From contig JADMXW010000035.1 of NCBI GenBank assembly GCA_015548865.1, positions 1 to 36,646 of the forward strand: a stretch of 36,646 bases of DNA, given 5' to 3'. The DNA comes from Serratia marcescens (GTDB taxonomy: Bacteria > Pseudomonadota > Gammaproteobacteria > Enterobacterales > Enterobacteriaceae). The translations under genes were made by a program, and so were the position numbers. Below, one piece after another: positions 28,007-34,796 of this stretch. Position 1 is the first letter of the stretch; each line of letters starts with the position of its first letter. The notes under the pieces were generated by a model that was given only the letters and a program-made list of their open reading frames with translations, did no database searches and was not told where the DNA came from.

Positions 28007-28759
28007 TTACCTCTTAATCAGTGCCGATCCTGGGAAGCCGCCGAACGGTAATTCAGCGTCTTCGCCAAAACGCGGCTTGCAACCGGTGGAAAGCAACCCA
28101 GAGCATTCATCCTTTGCAGGATCATCGACCGGATTACCGTCAATATCGAAATAGCGCGACCCAGTGTAACCACAGGACGCACCGCGATATTGCCCGCGTG
28201 CACACCACGTACACAGGCTGTGAATCTGGCGGGTGGGGATCATGATCCCCTGCAAATCAGCGGGCGAGGAGAGATTGAACATGACCGACTCACTGTCCTC
28301 GTTCGCCTTGCTGTCGATGTACCAGACCTCCAGCCGCTCTTGAGTGGGGTCAGCACTGTTATTGCCATCAGGGAAATTGCGCGCATCCAGATAGTGAGCA
28401 AAGGTGGTGTGAATACGCACGGTGGCCTGCGCCAGATTTTGATAAACCAGACACAGCGCGGTGATGGTGCCGTCGATATTACCCACCGCCAGCGTGGGCG
28501 TGGGCGCACTGCCATCGCTGGTCATTTCCAGCCCCTCAATATGCGTTGGCCATGCTTTGTATTCTTTTCCCTGCCACCAAAGGGATTTTGCCGGAAGTTT
28601 ACTGTCATCCCCTGCGACCGCAGCAATCTCGTCTGCGGTGTGGGGGATCGGATGATTGTGGAAATAGAGCTCCGGACCATCGAATGCGGTGCAATCCACT
28701 TCAAACAAGCGCACGCGATCGCCCGGCGCCAGCAGTTGGGCGTCAAGATTGATAGACAT
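28007..28759 (-). CDS. Minor tail protein L (iron-sulfur tail tip protein)
   Basis: 250 residues. The C-terminal part carries cysteines at 183, 186, 196, 219 and 227 (LCTWC, ASCGYTG, DECSG, TGCKPRF), matching the four-Cys Fe-S cluster domain known in lambda gpL. ATG 28759 follows GGAGA at 4 bases. It belongs to the tip complex with J, I, K and M. A terminator-like hairpin lies between it and M. Confidence 0.92.
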   Translation of the reverse strand: MSINLDAQLLAPGDRVRLFEVDCTAFDGPELYFHNHPIPHTADEIAAVAGDDSKLPAKSLWWQGKEYKAWPTHIEGLEMTSDGSAPTPTLAVGNIDGTITALCLVYQNLAQATVRIHTTFAHYLDARNFPDGNNSADPTQERLEVWYIDSKANEDSESVMFNLSSPADLQGIMIPTRQIHSLCTWCARGQYRGASCGYTGSRYFDIDGNPVDDPAKDECSGLLSTGCKPRFGEDAELPFGGFPGSALIKR

Positions 28760-28774
28760 CGGTTCTCCAGAGAT

Positions 28775-28797
28775 AAAAAAACCAGCACGATGGCTGG
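28775..28797 (-). terminator. Terminator-like hairpin between M and L
   Basis: Minus strand: CCAGC / GCTGG with a 6-base loop, followed by seven T. The stem is short but GC-rich and the T-run is strong; it sits in the M-L gap inside the tail operon. Confidence 0.6.
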
Positions 28798-28823
28798 AGA
28801 GTGTTTACGACGATATGGGGACG

Positions 28824-29171
28824 TTACACGCTATACCACTGAACGAAGGTTGCAGTAATAACGCCCTGAACGTTGCCAGCCGGAGCAAACTTTATCGAGT
28901 CCTCTACTACGCGATAGAGCCCCGGCTTTTCATGTGGTGGTGTCCATTGGAATGATTTTTTGCGATGACGCCGCAAGAAATCCCGAATTTCTACAGCCAT
29001 GTCAAGCTTGCCGCGAAAAGCGTAGGAAAAGGTGATGGTTTCCCCGTTTATCCCTGCGCCAGACAGTTGAGTGTAACCATCACCGAACTGCACTTTACGT
29101 ACCGTTTCGCTGTATTGCACCTCAGGCTGGTTACCGATTTGCAACGGCCAGTGAAATGTTTCTATTGCCAT
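28824..29171 (-). CDS. Minor tail protein M
   Basis: 115 residues, the length of lambda gpM (109). Family features: an N-terminal FHWPLQIGNQPEV, then VRKVQFGDGYTQLSGAGING, and FLRRHRKKSFQWTPP. Forms the hub at the distal tail end. Start and H stop share a base (TAATG), so expression is coupled with the tape measure gene. Confidence 0.92.
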   Translation of the reverse strand: MAIETFHWPLQIGNQPEVQYSETVRKVQFGDGYTQLSGAGINGETITFSYAFRGKLDMAVEIRDFLRRHRKKSFQWTPPHEKPGLYRVVEDSIKFAPAGNVQGVITATFVQWYSV

Positions 29172-30511
29172 TAGCTTCTCCGTCCTTTCATTGCCGTGCT
29201 TAACATACGCCCCTGCCCCATTTCTCGGGTTAGCAGCAATTTAAACCGCTGATCGACAAAGCTGCCGATTTCACTGCCAAATTGCTCCAACCCAGCCGAT
29301 GAGGTCTGAGAGATGCGACCATCGCTGGCGATATTGATACTGACCTGGGGAGCCGCATTGCCACTCACGCTGCCCACGGCCCGCACTCCCAGTACACCGT
29401 TGGCATTACGGGTCAGCGGCATAATGGCTTCCGGCCCAGCCTCGCCCATTAGTCCGGCGCCTTTGGCAAAGGCAAACAGCGTGGGGCGATCGACCACCTG
29501 CCCTGAATAGGCCGATAGGCTAGGTGAGGTATAAACACCGCCTTTGGCATTGGCGGTAACCCCAAACGCGCCCATTAACGCATTCACTCCTTGCACCAGT
29601 GCCGACTTCACTGCGATTTCTGCCAACATACCCAACACCGATTCGGCGAAAGAGGAGAAATTGAGTTTCCCGGTCCGCACAAAATTCGTCACGCTATTAT
29701 CTAACTGTTGGAATGCTGCCTCTCCCCCAGCCTGGATGATGGAATAGGAATCCAGCGCGCTCTCTGAATATTTCCCCCAGGATTCACTCAAGCCATTTAC
29801 CCAGGTTTTACCGATATTTTTATTCGGCTCATCGGCATCCTGATTGTTATTATTTTTCTGGGTATCATTGCGTGATGCCGCAGTGGTTGCCTGATTTAAA
29901 GATGTGCTCTCCTTATTTTTATCCTTATCTTTATCCTTGGTTGTTGTCGAAATATCGAAAAAACCAAGAATGGCATTAACCCCTTGGACCATTGATGCCC
30001 TGAGCGCGACGTTCGCTAACATACTCAGCATGGATTCAGCAAAGTTCGAGAGGTTCAGTTTGCCGGTTTTCACAAAACGCGTTAATCCCGCGTCCAGTGT
30101 TTTAAACACCGCCTCACTGCCGGTTTTCACCTGGGTATAGGTATCTGAAGCCACTTTCGCGTATTCGCTCCATGACTCAATCAGGCCGTCCCGCCAGGTT
30201 TTTACATCTGTTTTATCTTTCGATTGATCGGTGCCAATGCCATTCAACCCTGCCAGCATAAAACCACGGGTATCGTTAAAATCAGCGCTCCCTTGCGCCA
30301 TCACGCGTTGTGCCGACCAGGTGCCCGGCTGTGCTAGCACTTCACTCGCTTTCAACGCAGCACTCTGCTGGGAGACTAATTGAGAAAAACTCTGCGTCGC
30401 CTGGGTAACGACATTTCCCAGTGACAATAAATCCTGCTGCACGCGCAGCACGCTGCTGTTTAGCAACACAGCGTCAAAACTTAAAGCCTGTTCATTGGTT
30501 GTCTGGGCCAT
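29171..30511 (-). CDS. Tail tape measure protein H, short, with duplicated C-terminal domain
   Basis: 446 residues from ATG 30511, which has GGAGG at 8 bases. Lambda H has 853 residues, so the long central helical part is missing. Two about 81-residue segments, 105-185 (WRDGLIESWSEYAK...) and 236-316 (WVNGLSESWGKYSE...), are clearly homologous to each other and to the lambda H C-terminal (Tape_meas_lam_C) region. They are joined by a charged KDKDKDKNKE / Asn-rich linker. The C-terminus has GGVYTSPSLSAYSG and GEAGPEAIMPL, typical of tape measures. Frame intact, no stop. It should specify an unusually short tail. Confidence 0.9.
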   Translation of the reverse strand: MAQTTNEQALSFDAVLLNSSVLRVQQDLLSLGNVVTQATQSFSQLVSQQSAALKASEVLAQPGTWSAQRVMAQGSADFNDTRGFMLAGLNGIGTDQSKDKTDVKTWRDGLIESWSEYAKVASDTYTQVKTGSEAVFKTLDAGLTRFVKTGKLNLSNFAESMLSMLANVALRASMVQGVNAILGFFDISTTTKDKDKDKNKESTSLNQATTAASRNDTQKNNNNQDADEPNKNIGKTWVNGLSESWGKYSESALDSYSIIQAGGEAAFQQLDNSVTNFVRTGKLNFSSFAESVLGMLAEIAVKSALVQGVNALMGAFGVTANAKGGVYTSPSLSAYSGQVVDRPTLFAFAKGAGLMGEAGPEAIMPLTRNANGVLGVRAVGSVSGNAAPQVSINIASDGRISQTSSAGLEQFGSEIGSFVDQRFKLLLTREMGQGRMLSTAMKGRRS

Positions 30512-31204
30512 AACGAACCCCTCCAAATAATCCTTCGCCTATTGCCATCAGTTCATCGTCGCTCATCGTTTCAGACTCAACAGCTTGCTGTAACAAGCTG
30601 AGTTGCTGTAACGGGATGTCTTGATGACCCGTCAACGCCAGCATCGTGGCACGCAGGGCGCAACACTCTGCATCCAGCAGGACATCGGAAAAGTAGTTCT
30701 CCTGATAGAAATCAAACCATTCCGAGAATTCACTGGAAGAGAGTTCAGACAACATCGTGCGCCAGTCATGACGCCGGAACTCCCGAGCCAGACGCATCGC
30801 AAAACGCACCTGTACGGCTAAGACTTTCCCGGCGTGTTGGGCGTGTTGTCACCACTGGATTCCTCATTGGTATTCTCAGGGGCAATGCCGCTGAGTTGCT
30901 GAACAAGCAAGGCAGCGTCATTAATCAGGCGCGGTGGCCAGTCGTTAAGCACCTGATTGAAAATATCATCCAGAGCGCGCTCCCGATCTCGTTGCCACAG
31001 CGAGCGGGATACCAGCCAGGCGTGTAACTTGATGGTCAGGCTGCCAAAAATGGCCATTTTCTTGGCCTCAGGGATAGCGTCAGGAATGTTCTCCAAAGCG
31101 CTCATGTGTTCAACAATGGCTTCGAGATATTCGATGCGCTGCAACCCTGACAGCTCAGACAGCACCACCTGATTAGGACCGAAAGGCTCGGTTTTCAGGT
31201 ACAT
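30492..31204 (-). CDS. G-T tail assembly chaperone made by -1 frameshift
   Basis: The T frame (30492-30809) opens at a GTG without a clear ribosome site and is expressed as a G-T fusion. At 30830-30824 the G frame reads G GGA AAG, identical to the lambda slippery heptamer. Slipping back one base gives GTC TTA GCC GTA CAG and then the T frame, about 237 residues in all. In lambda, G and GT are needed at a fixed ratio as chaperones of the tape measure and tail tube; T carries the tube-recruiting part. The T stop overlaps the H start. Confidence 0.88.
30818..31204 (-). CDS. Tail assembly chaperone G
   Basis: 128 residues, N-terminus MYLKTEPFGPNQVVLSELSGLQRIEYL, plainly related to lambda gpG. 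The gene ends GGA AAG TCT TAG within the slippery site. AAGGAGA lies 8 bases before ATG 31204. It coats the tape measure during assembly and is not in the mature tail. The gap to V is unusually long (236 bases) and holds a terminator and a dispersed repeat. Confidence 0.92.
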   Translation of the reverse strand: MYLKTEPFGPNQVVLSELSGLQRIEYLEAIVEHMSALENIPDAIPEAKKMAIFGSLTIKLHAWLVSRSLWQRDRERALDDIFNQVLNDWPPRLINDAALLVQQLSGIAPENTNEESSGDNTPNTPGKS

Positions 31205-31281
31205 ATATTCTCCTTGATTTCATTTTTACCGAATAAGCCCGCGTATGCAGGCACACGTTGCTGGCAAACGGCCTTACTCCC

Positions 31282-31373
31282 ACCGTCATTCCCGCAAAGG
31301 TGGGAATCTTTTGCAGGTGAAACGCATTTCTTCTGGCAGAGATCCCTAGCTTTCGCCGAGGATGACGAGGTAA
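31282..31373 (-). repeat. Dispersed repeat copy inside the tail operon
   Basis: Read on the minus strand, this segment (CGTCATCCTCGGCGAAAGCT, GGGATCTCTGCCAGAA, then CTGCAA, AAGATTCCC) matches the plus-strand copy at 36297-36385 over most of its length. It lies between V and G, a place with no gene. The same sequence both inside and outside the tail module indicates a chromosomal dispersed element that entered the operon. Confidence 0.75.
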
Positions 31374-31414
31374 AGTGACGTTGTTATCAGCCTGAGTCAG
31401 CTTACGCGGGGCAT

Positions 31415-31442
31415 AAAAAAAGCAGCGTTACACGCTGCTTTT
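31415..31442 (-). terminator. Intrinsic terminator after the tail tube gene V
   Basis: Minus strand: AAGCAGCG / CGCTGCTT with a 5-base loop followed by a run of T. It begins at the V stop codon and is strong by eye. It would favour V (needed in many copies) over the downstream genes unless Q lets polymerase through. Confidence 0.8.
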
Positions 31443-31917
31443 AGGGGGTTACGGCAGCGGGAGTTTCTTCCGCCAGCACCGGCTTGCCGGTATTCGTCAC
31501 CTTCGCGGTGCGGGTGATCACCTCCTTAACAGGAATCGATTTACCTAACGCACTGACCCAGCCCTTAAACACATCGACAACGCCATTGGCATACTTGATT
31601 TTGTAGCCACGCACGGCACCGGACGTAAACCAATCAACCAATTCCTGTTGCCCTGGGTCACCCGCTTTCCACGCCAGAGTGAAACTGGTGTCTCCTGCTG
31701 ATTTAATACCCTGCGCCGTATCACTCCACCCTGCATTTTCACCATCCAGATAGGTGTTATCATAGGATTCCGCCGTCATCTCGCCCGGCGTCAGTTCTTT
31801 GATCTGCGCCAGACGGGTCCAACCGCTGTCGCTCGTTGGGCTCGCATAAGGGTCACCGGTGCCGGTAAAAACCCAAAGCGTTGTTCCTGCACCTTTAATG
31901 GCTTCTGTTGTAGACAT
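31441..31917 (-). CDS. Major tail tube protein V (short form)
   Basis: 158 residues, N-terminus [21 protein letters not shown], with the tube-fold region [27 protein letters not shown]. Lambda V has 246 residues and a C-terminal Ig-like domain; here the protein stops after the tube domain, so the decoration domain is absent. It forms the stacked hexamer rings of the flexible tail. It follows U directly (7 bases) and precedes a terminator. Confidence 0.9.
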   Translation of the reverse strand: MSTTEAIKGAGTTLWVFTGTGDPYASPTSDSGWTRLAQIKELTPGEMTAESYDNTYLDGENAGWSDTAQGIKSAGDTSFTLAWKAGDPGQQELVDWFTSGAVRGYKIKYANGVVDVFKGWVSALGKSIPVKEVITRTAKVTNTGKPVLAEETPAAVTP

Positions 31918-31924
31918 AATGGCC

Positions 31925-32335
31925 TCACTGATAATAAGTTATTGAAAATTCGAGGTCCGCTGACCTCCAAATGCTCCCTTCTTCATCGTGTCGGTAGTCA
32001 TACCGCTGCGTTGAGAAGGTTTCCGTACTCTCCTTCAGCACTGAAACTGACATCAGCACGGGAGAAATCTCTTGCGCCATCTTTTCATCCAGCGTCGTAT
32101 CTGGGCTGTCCTCCTTTTCGAAAAGCTCAATGTGCAGACTGGCTTGCCACAGCGCTTCATCCAGAGCGTTTTCCACGGGTTGCGCATCACTGATGTATAC
32201 CGCGATGGCAGGCAGGCTGTCTGGCGTTAAGACGACGGGGCGGCCGTCAAGAAAAGTGGTGTTTTCGGTGATGGCGGCGCGCAGCGCAGCCAAAACGGCA
32301 GCACGTAGCTGCATATGCTTCATCATGATTGGCAT
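31925..32335 (-). CDS. Tail terminator protein U
   Basis: 136 residues, related to lambda gp[49 protein letters not shown] and [23 protein letters not shown]. It caps the tail tube and stops growth once the tape length is reached. ATG 32335 has GGA at 4 bases; ATGs at 32326 and 32323 (MKHMQLRAA) are alternative starts. It follows Rz by 57 bases; no head or head-tail connector gene lies between. Confidence 0.88.
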   Translation of the reverse strand: MPIMMKHMQLRAAVLAALRAAITENTTFLDGRPVVLTPDSLPAIAVYISDAQPVENALDEALWQASLHIELFEKEDSPDTTLDEKMAQEISPVLMSVSVLKESTETFSTQRYDYRHDEEGSIWRSADLEFSITYYQ

Positions 32336-32392
32336 GTCATCCGTTGTTGATTGTCGGTAGGGTTAACGCGCTGGCACTTGGCGGACAGCGGG

Positions 32393-32920
32393 TTACTTTC
32401 TGTCGGCTTGTGCCGCACGTATCGCATCAAGCTGGCTGTTGGCCTGTTCCAGTGCCGCCAACAGTGGCTCAATCCAGTAAACGGCCTGGGCGTAGGTCAA
32501 TCGGCAGCCGGCGGTAACGGCACCTCGACGGGTTGCGTTAGCATCTGGGGCAACGCTATGCACGGTGCGGGCACGTAGACGGTGCGCGTCGTCGAGCAAC
32601 CGGCCAGAAACAGTATCAGGCACGCATTGACGCCCCACGGGATCGCCTTTAACGATCGTGCGGTAAATAATCTGTTTTTCATCAGAGTCTGCCTTGATAG
32701 AGAGGCCTCGCTGATAGGTATCGGCGGCTATCAGGTTTAGGCGCTGAAAGGTAAAAACCTGTTGCGCAATAATGGCTTGTTGCTGTACCTGGCGCACCTC
32801 ACTTGACTGCTTGTCGCGAGCAGCAACGTCAGCGTCCCAACGAACCCCTTGTATATACCAACCTGCGCTAAAAGCGGCAGTGAGTGCACAGCCAGTAAGT
32901 AATAGGTTTATTTGCATCAT
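32393..32920 (-). CDS. Rz-like inner-membrane spanin (i-spanin)
   Basis: 175 residues from ATG 32920, which has AGGAG at 8 bases and lies just after the endolysin stop. It has an N-terminal membrane anchor (about 3-22) and then a long helical periplasmic domain rich in Gln and Arg. The Rz1 gene is nested in it in another frame. Together they bridge inner and outer membranes and fuse them at the end of lysis. The frame is open about 30 codons further upstream inside the endolysin gene, but without support. Confidence 0.82.
   Translation of the reverse strand: MMQINLLLTGCALTAAFSAGWYIQGVRWDADVAARDKQSSEVRQVQQQAIIAQQVFTFQRLNLIAADTYQRGLSIKADSDEKQIIYRTIVKGDPVGRQCVPDTVSGRLLDDAHRLRARTVHSVAPDANATRRGAVTAGCRLTYAQAVYWIEPLLAALEQANSQLDAIRAAQADRK
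32497..32682 (-). CDS. Rz1-like outer-membrane spanin lipoprotein (nested in Rz)
   Basis: 61 residues entirely inside Rz in a different frame. Signal peptide, lipobox LAGC, then a short mature peptide of about 33 residues rich in proline (VYVPAPC, QPVEVPLPPAAD). Nested position, lipobox and proline content together are the hallmark of an o-spanin. Confidence 0.85.
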   Translation of the reverse strand: MKNRLFTARSLKAIPWGVNACLILFLAGCSTTRTVYVPAPCIALPQMLTQPVEVPLPPAAD

Positions 32921-32925
32921 AGGGG

Positions 32926-33483
32926 CTACTCCTGCACGGCCAGACACAGCGCCATCTCTTTGGTTCGGCGGGCAACCAAACCGGGAAGCACCTCCTGTCC
33001 AGCGTATACCCAACGGGGGAGCTGGTTACACGCAGCGATGTACGATCCTGCAATCAGGTAACGGTACAGCGTGGACATCAAAAACGTCGAACAGCCAACA
33101 TTGAACACAAAGCTGCCTACCCCATCAAAGACACTTTGTGGTAAGCGCATGCCCAATTTGCGTTCAACGTTCTGTTCAAGGCAGTTTTGTGCATCTAACT
33201 GATCCTCAGCAAACCAACGCGCAATCTGCCGATCATCCGCCTGAGTCACGGTCCCTGAGATACGCCGCGTATGACCAATACCCTGAGTCCTAATACGCGC
33301 CGGGCATAGATAAGCATCACGACGACATCCCTCCGCATTCCCCATCACCTCCATCGCCTCTTGGCTGAAACGCAAGGCATTACCTTGTTGTGAACGATAG
33401 CTATCGCTATTACTCAGCACCATGGCAACAATCACATTGACTGAGCAAAACGCAGCAATGGCTATCTTGCGCCTACTCATCAT
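32926..33483 (-). CDS. SAR endolysin (lysozyme), P1 Lyz-like
   Basis: 185 residues. The N-terminal signal-arrest-release segment (about 7-25, [19 protein letters not shown]) is weakly hydrophobic and not cleaved. The T4-lysozyme-type active site is E51-x8-C60-x5-T66. Cysteines C13 (in the SAR segment), C53 and C60 reproduce the P1 Lyz arrangement, in which a disulfide blocks the catalytic Cys until the SAR segment leaves the membrane. It exports itself by Sec and needs only a pinholin to become active. The start overlaps the holin stop by 11 bases. Confidence 0.9.
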   Translation of the reverse strand: MMSRRKIAIAAFCSVNVIVAMVLSNSDSYRSQQGNALRFSQEAMEVMGNAEGCRRDAYLCPARIRTQGIGHTRRISGTVTQADDRQIARWFAEDQLDAQNCLEQNVERKLGMRLPQSVFDGVGSFVFNVGCSTFLMSTLYRYLIAGSYIAACNQLPRWVYAGQEVLPGLVARRTKEMALCLAVQE

Positions 33484-33691
33484 TTATTCCCTCTTCTCTG
33501 CGCCGGTCTTGCTTGATTTTGAAAAACAAGTTCACCAGGAAAGTCAGCAGACCAAACAGCAAGCTTCCCATCACGCCAATGGCTGTCCATTGGTTTGGAG
33601 AAACAGCATCAAGTAACTGAAGCATCCAGTAGCTGCCGCTGGCCCCCGAAGCGCCATAGGAGATGCCCGTCGTCAATTTATACATACGCAT
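33473..33691 (-). CDS. S21-type pinholin with dual start
   Basis: 72 residues (70 from the second Met). Very like phage 21 [36 protein letters not shown], then a second membrane segment (about 37-57), and a charged tail [11 protein letters not shown]. Two membrane segments, class II. The start MRM offers two Met codons; GGCGG serves the first (7 bases) and GAGG the second (8 bases). In phage 21 the longer form is the antiholin. It depolarises the membrane and frees the SAR endolysin. Confidence 0.92.
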   Translation of the reverse strand: MRMYKLTTGISYGASGASGSYWMLQLLDAVSPNQWTAIGVMGSLLFGLLTFLVNLFFKIKQDRRREEGINDE

Positions 33692-33825
33692 AACCTCACC
33701 GCCGTCGTGCGGGGTGCCTACAGTGATAAGAACAAAAAGCGGAATTTAGGGTATATGTGGAATAAGTTTCAAAAAAAGACTTAAAAAAACCCAAAGCATT
33801 ATTAACATTGTATATTCGTAAAAAC

Positions 33826-33856
33826 AAAAAGGCCTCGCGTAAGCGAAGCCTTTTTT
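33826..33856. terminator. Intrinsic terminator ahead of the lysis genes (tR'-like)
   Basis: Minus strand: GGCTTCGC / GCGAGGCC with loop TTAC and one G-T pair, followed by TTTTTGTTTT. The plus strand also ends in T6 but has a mismatch. It lies between Q and the holin, as lambda tR' does, and is the expected barrier that Q relieves. Confidence 0.8.
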
Positions 33857-33884
33857 ATAGTTTCGGTAAATTAACGATTTTTAA

Positions 33885-33923
33885 CAGACTACATTACCAT
33901 TTGGAATTCCACAACATATTTAA
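33885..33923 (-). repeat. Repeat copy 1 of the Q 3' end
   Basis: Contains the palindrome TGGAATTCCA (33902-33911) and, read on the minus strand, GTTGTGGAATTCCAAATGG then AATGTAGTCTG. It matches the end of the Q gene (34793-34832) closely, including the stop codon. Confidence 0.75.
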
Positions 33924-33980
33924 TTTTTATTTAAAACATAAAACAGCACTTCATGACACCGAGCCAAACAACCATTTTTG

Positions 33981-34020
33981 CAGAGTAAATAGCTTTTTGG
34001 AATTCCACAACCTTTTTTAA
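33981..34020 (-). repeat. Repeat copy 2 of the Q 3' end
   Basis: Palindrome TGGAATTCCA at 33998-34007; minus strand reads AAAAAAGGTTGTGGAATTCC then AAAAAGC. It would encode KKVVEFQKA, as does the Q C-terminus, but the stop is lost and only a short tail follows. Confidence 0.7.
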
Positions 34021-34089
34021 GATGATGTGATAAAAATAAAGTTGTATCAGCATTCTGTTTACGCCCGGTTATTTTTCAACACCAGGTAA

Positions 34090-34491
34090 TTATTTCGCTG
34101 GGCCAGTATATTGCTGCGTAATGGGCGTTCTATCCCATTCCCAATTTGATTTCGTTTGTTGCTGCCAGCCATTATCCCACATGCAATCATGAAACGAACT
34201 GCTCCGGCTGCCGCCGTTGACATCCGTGACATAGCTTTGTAATTCCTCAACTTCATAGGTTCTATACTTTTTGCCACCACACCACCTTTTATAATGGCAA
34301 GGCTCAGTGACTGTACGGTAGTTGGTACGATATGCCACTTCATTGTGAACCGGGAATCTCTGTTCAGCGTTAACACGACACAGGGATCTCGACGTAATAT
34401 GGTCAGTCGGGTTATCACGAATTTTCACCCACCGCGTAGAACACCCAGAAAGCAACACTGGAACCAACATGAATAACAGCAGCGTCTTCAT
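34090..34491 (-). CDS. Small lipoprotein between Q and the lysis genes
   Basis: 133 residues from ATG 34491 (6 bases after GAGG); ATG 34494 and a start at 34533 are also possible. The signal peptide MKTLLLFMLVPVLLSGC ends in a clear lipobox. The mature part has Cys pairs (EPCHYKRWCGG, SFHDCMWDNG) and is rich in Arg and Tyr. I do not recognise the family. It is expressed ahead of the main terminator, so it could be made before lysis. An envelope role such as protection against the locus's own tails is possible but untested. Confidence 0.6.
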   Translation of the reverse strand: MKTLLLFMLVPVLLSGCSTRWVKIRDNPTDHITSRSLCRVNAEQRFPVHNEVAYRTNYRTVTEPCHYKRWCGGKKYRTYEVEELQSYVTDVNGGSRSSSFHDCMWDNGWQQQTKSNWEWDRTPITQQYTGPAK

Positions 34492-34533
34492 CATATGCCT
34501 CATTAAGGGACGAATTGGCAACATTACTTTCAT

Positions 34534-34796
34534 TTTTTGCGATAAGACTAATCTGGAATATTCCTGATTTGATGTATGGGTAGGTTCTTGTGAAGTGAGT
34601 TATCTCCTAAAGGCATGTTCTCTAGTGAACGATACTACACGGACAAATACACCTTTCTTTGAGAAAAATCAAAACATGAATGCACATTATTCAACATATC
34701 CATTAATTAGGACAATTGTCCTGTTGCGGAAACGAAACTGGTCATAAGAAATTAATTTCGCATTAGGAAAAGGATGAAATAATCATTTTTATCAGA
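34534..34796 (-). promoter_or_regulatory. Candidate late-promoter region with palindromes
   Basis: No gene. Contains the perfect 14-base palindrome AGGACAATTGTCCT (34709-34722), a 12-base palindrome GAAATTAATTTC (34748-34759) and the imperfect GTTCTCTAGTGAAC (34617-34630). On the minus strand TTGTCC within the first palindrome, followed 17 bases later by GAATAA, could be a promoter whose -35 overlaps an operator. This lies directly after Q, where a late promoter is expected. Confidence 0.4.

Larger units (their letters stand above)
33692..34089 (-). other. Gene-free late-control region
   Basis: About 400 bases between the holin and the lipoprotein gene carry no credible gene. They hold the terminator at 33826-33856 and two decayed copies of a 39-40-base repeat (33885-33923 and 33981-34020) that matches the 3' end of the Q gene. 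An open frame on the plus strand here is a chance by-product of the repeats. This should be the stretch where Q-modified polymerase passes into the lysis and tail genes. Confidence 0.6.

Noticed and set aside
33808-34020. Plus-strand open frame of 70 codons between the holin and the lipoprotein gene
   Set aside because: It runs through the terminator and the two decayed repeat copies, whose palindromes give repeated LEFHN peptides. There is no ribosome site and it opposes the operon.
34059-34418. 119-codon minus-strand frame overlapping the small lipoprotein gene
   Set aside because: The overlapping frame has a signal peptide, lipobox and ribosome site; this one has none of these and is a shadow.
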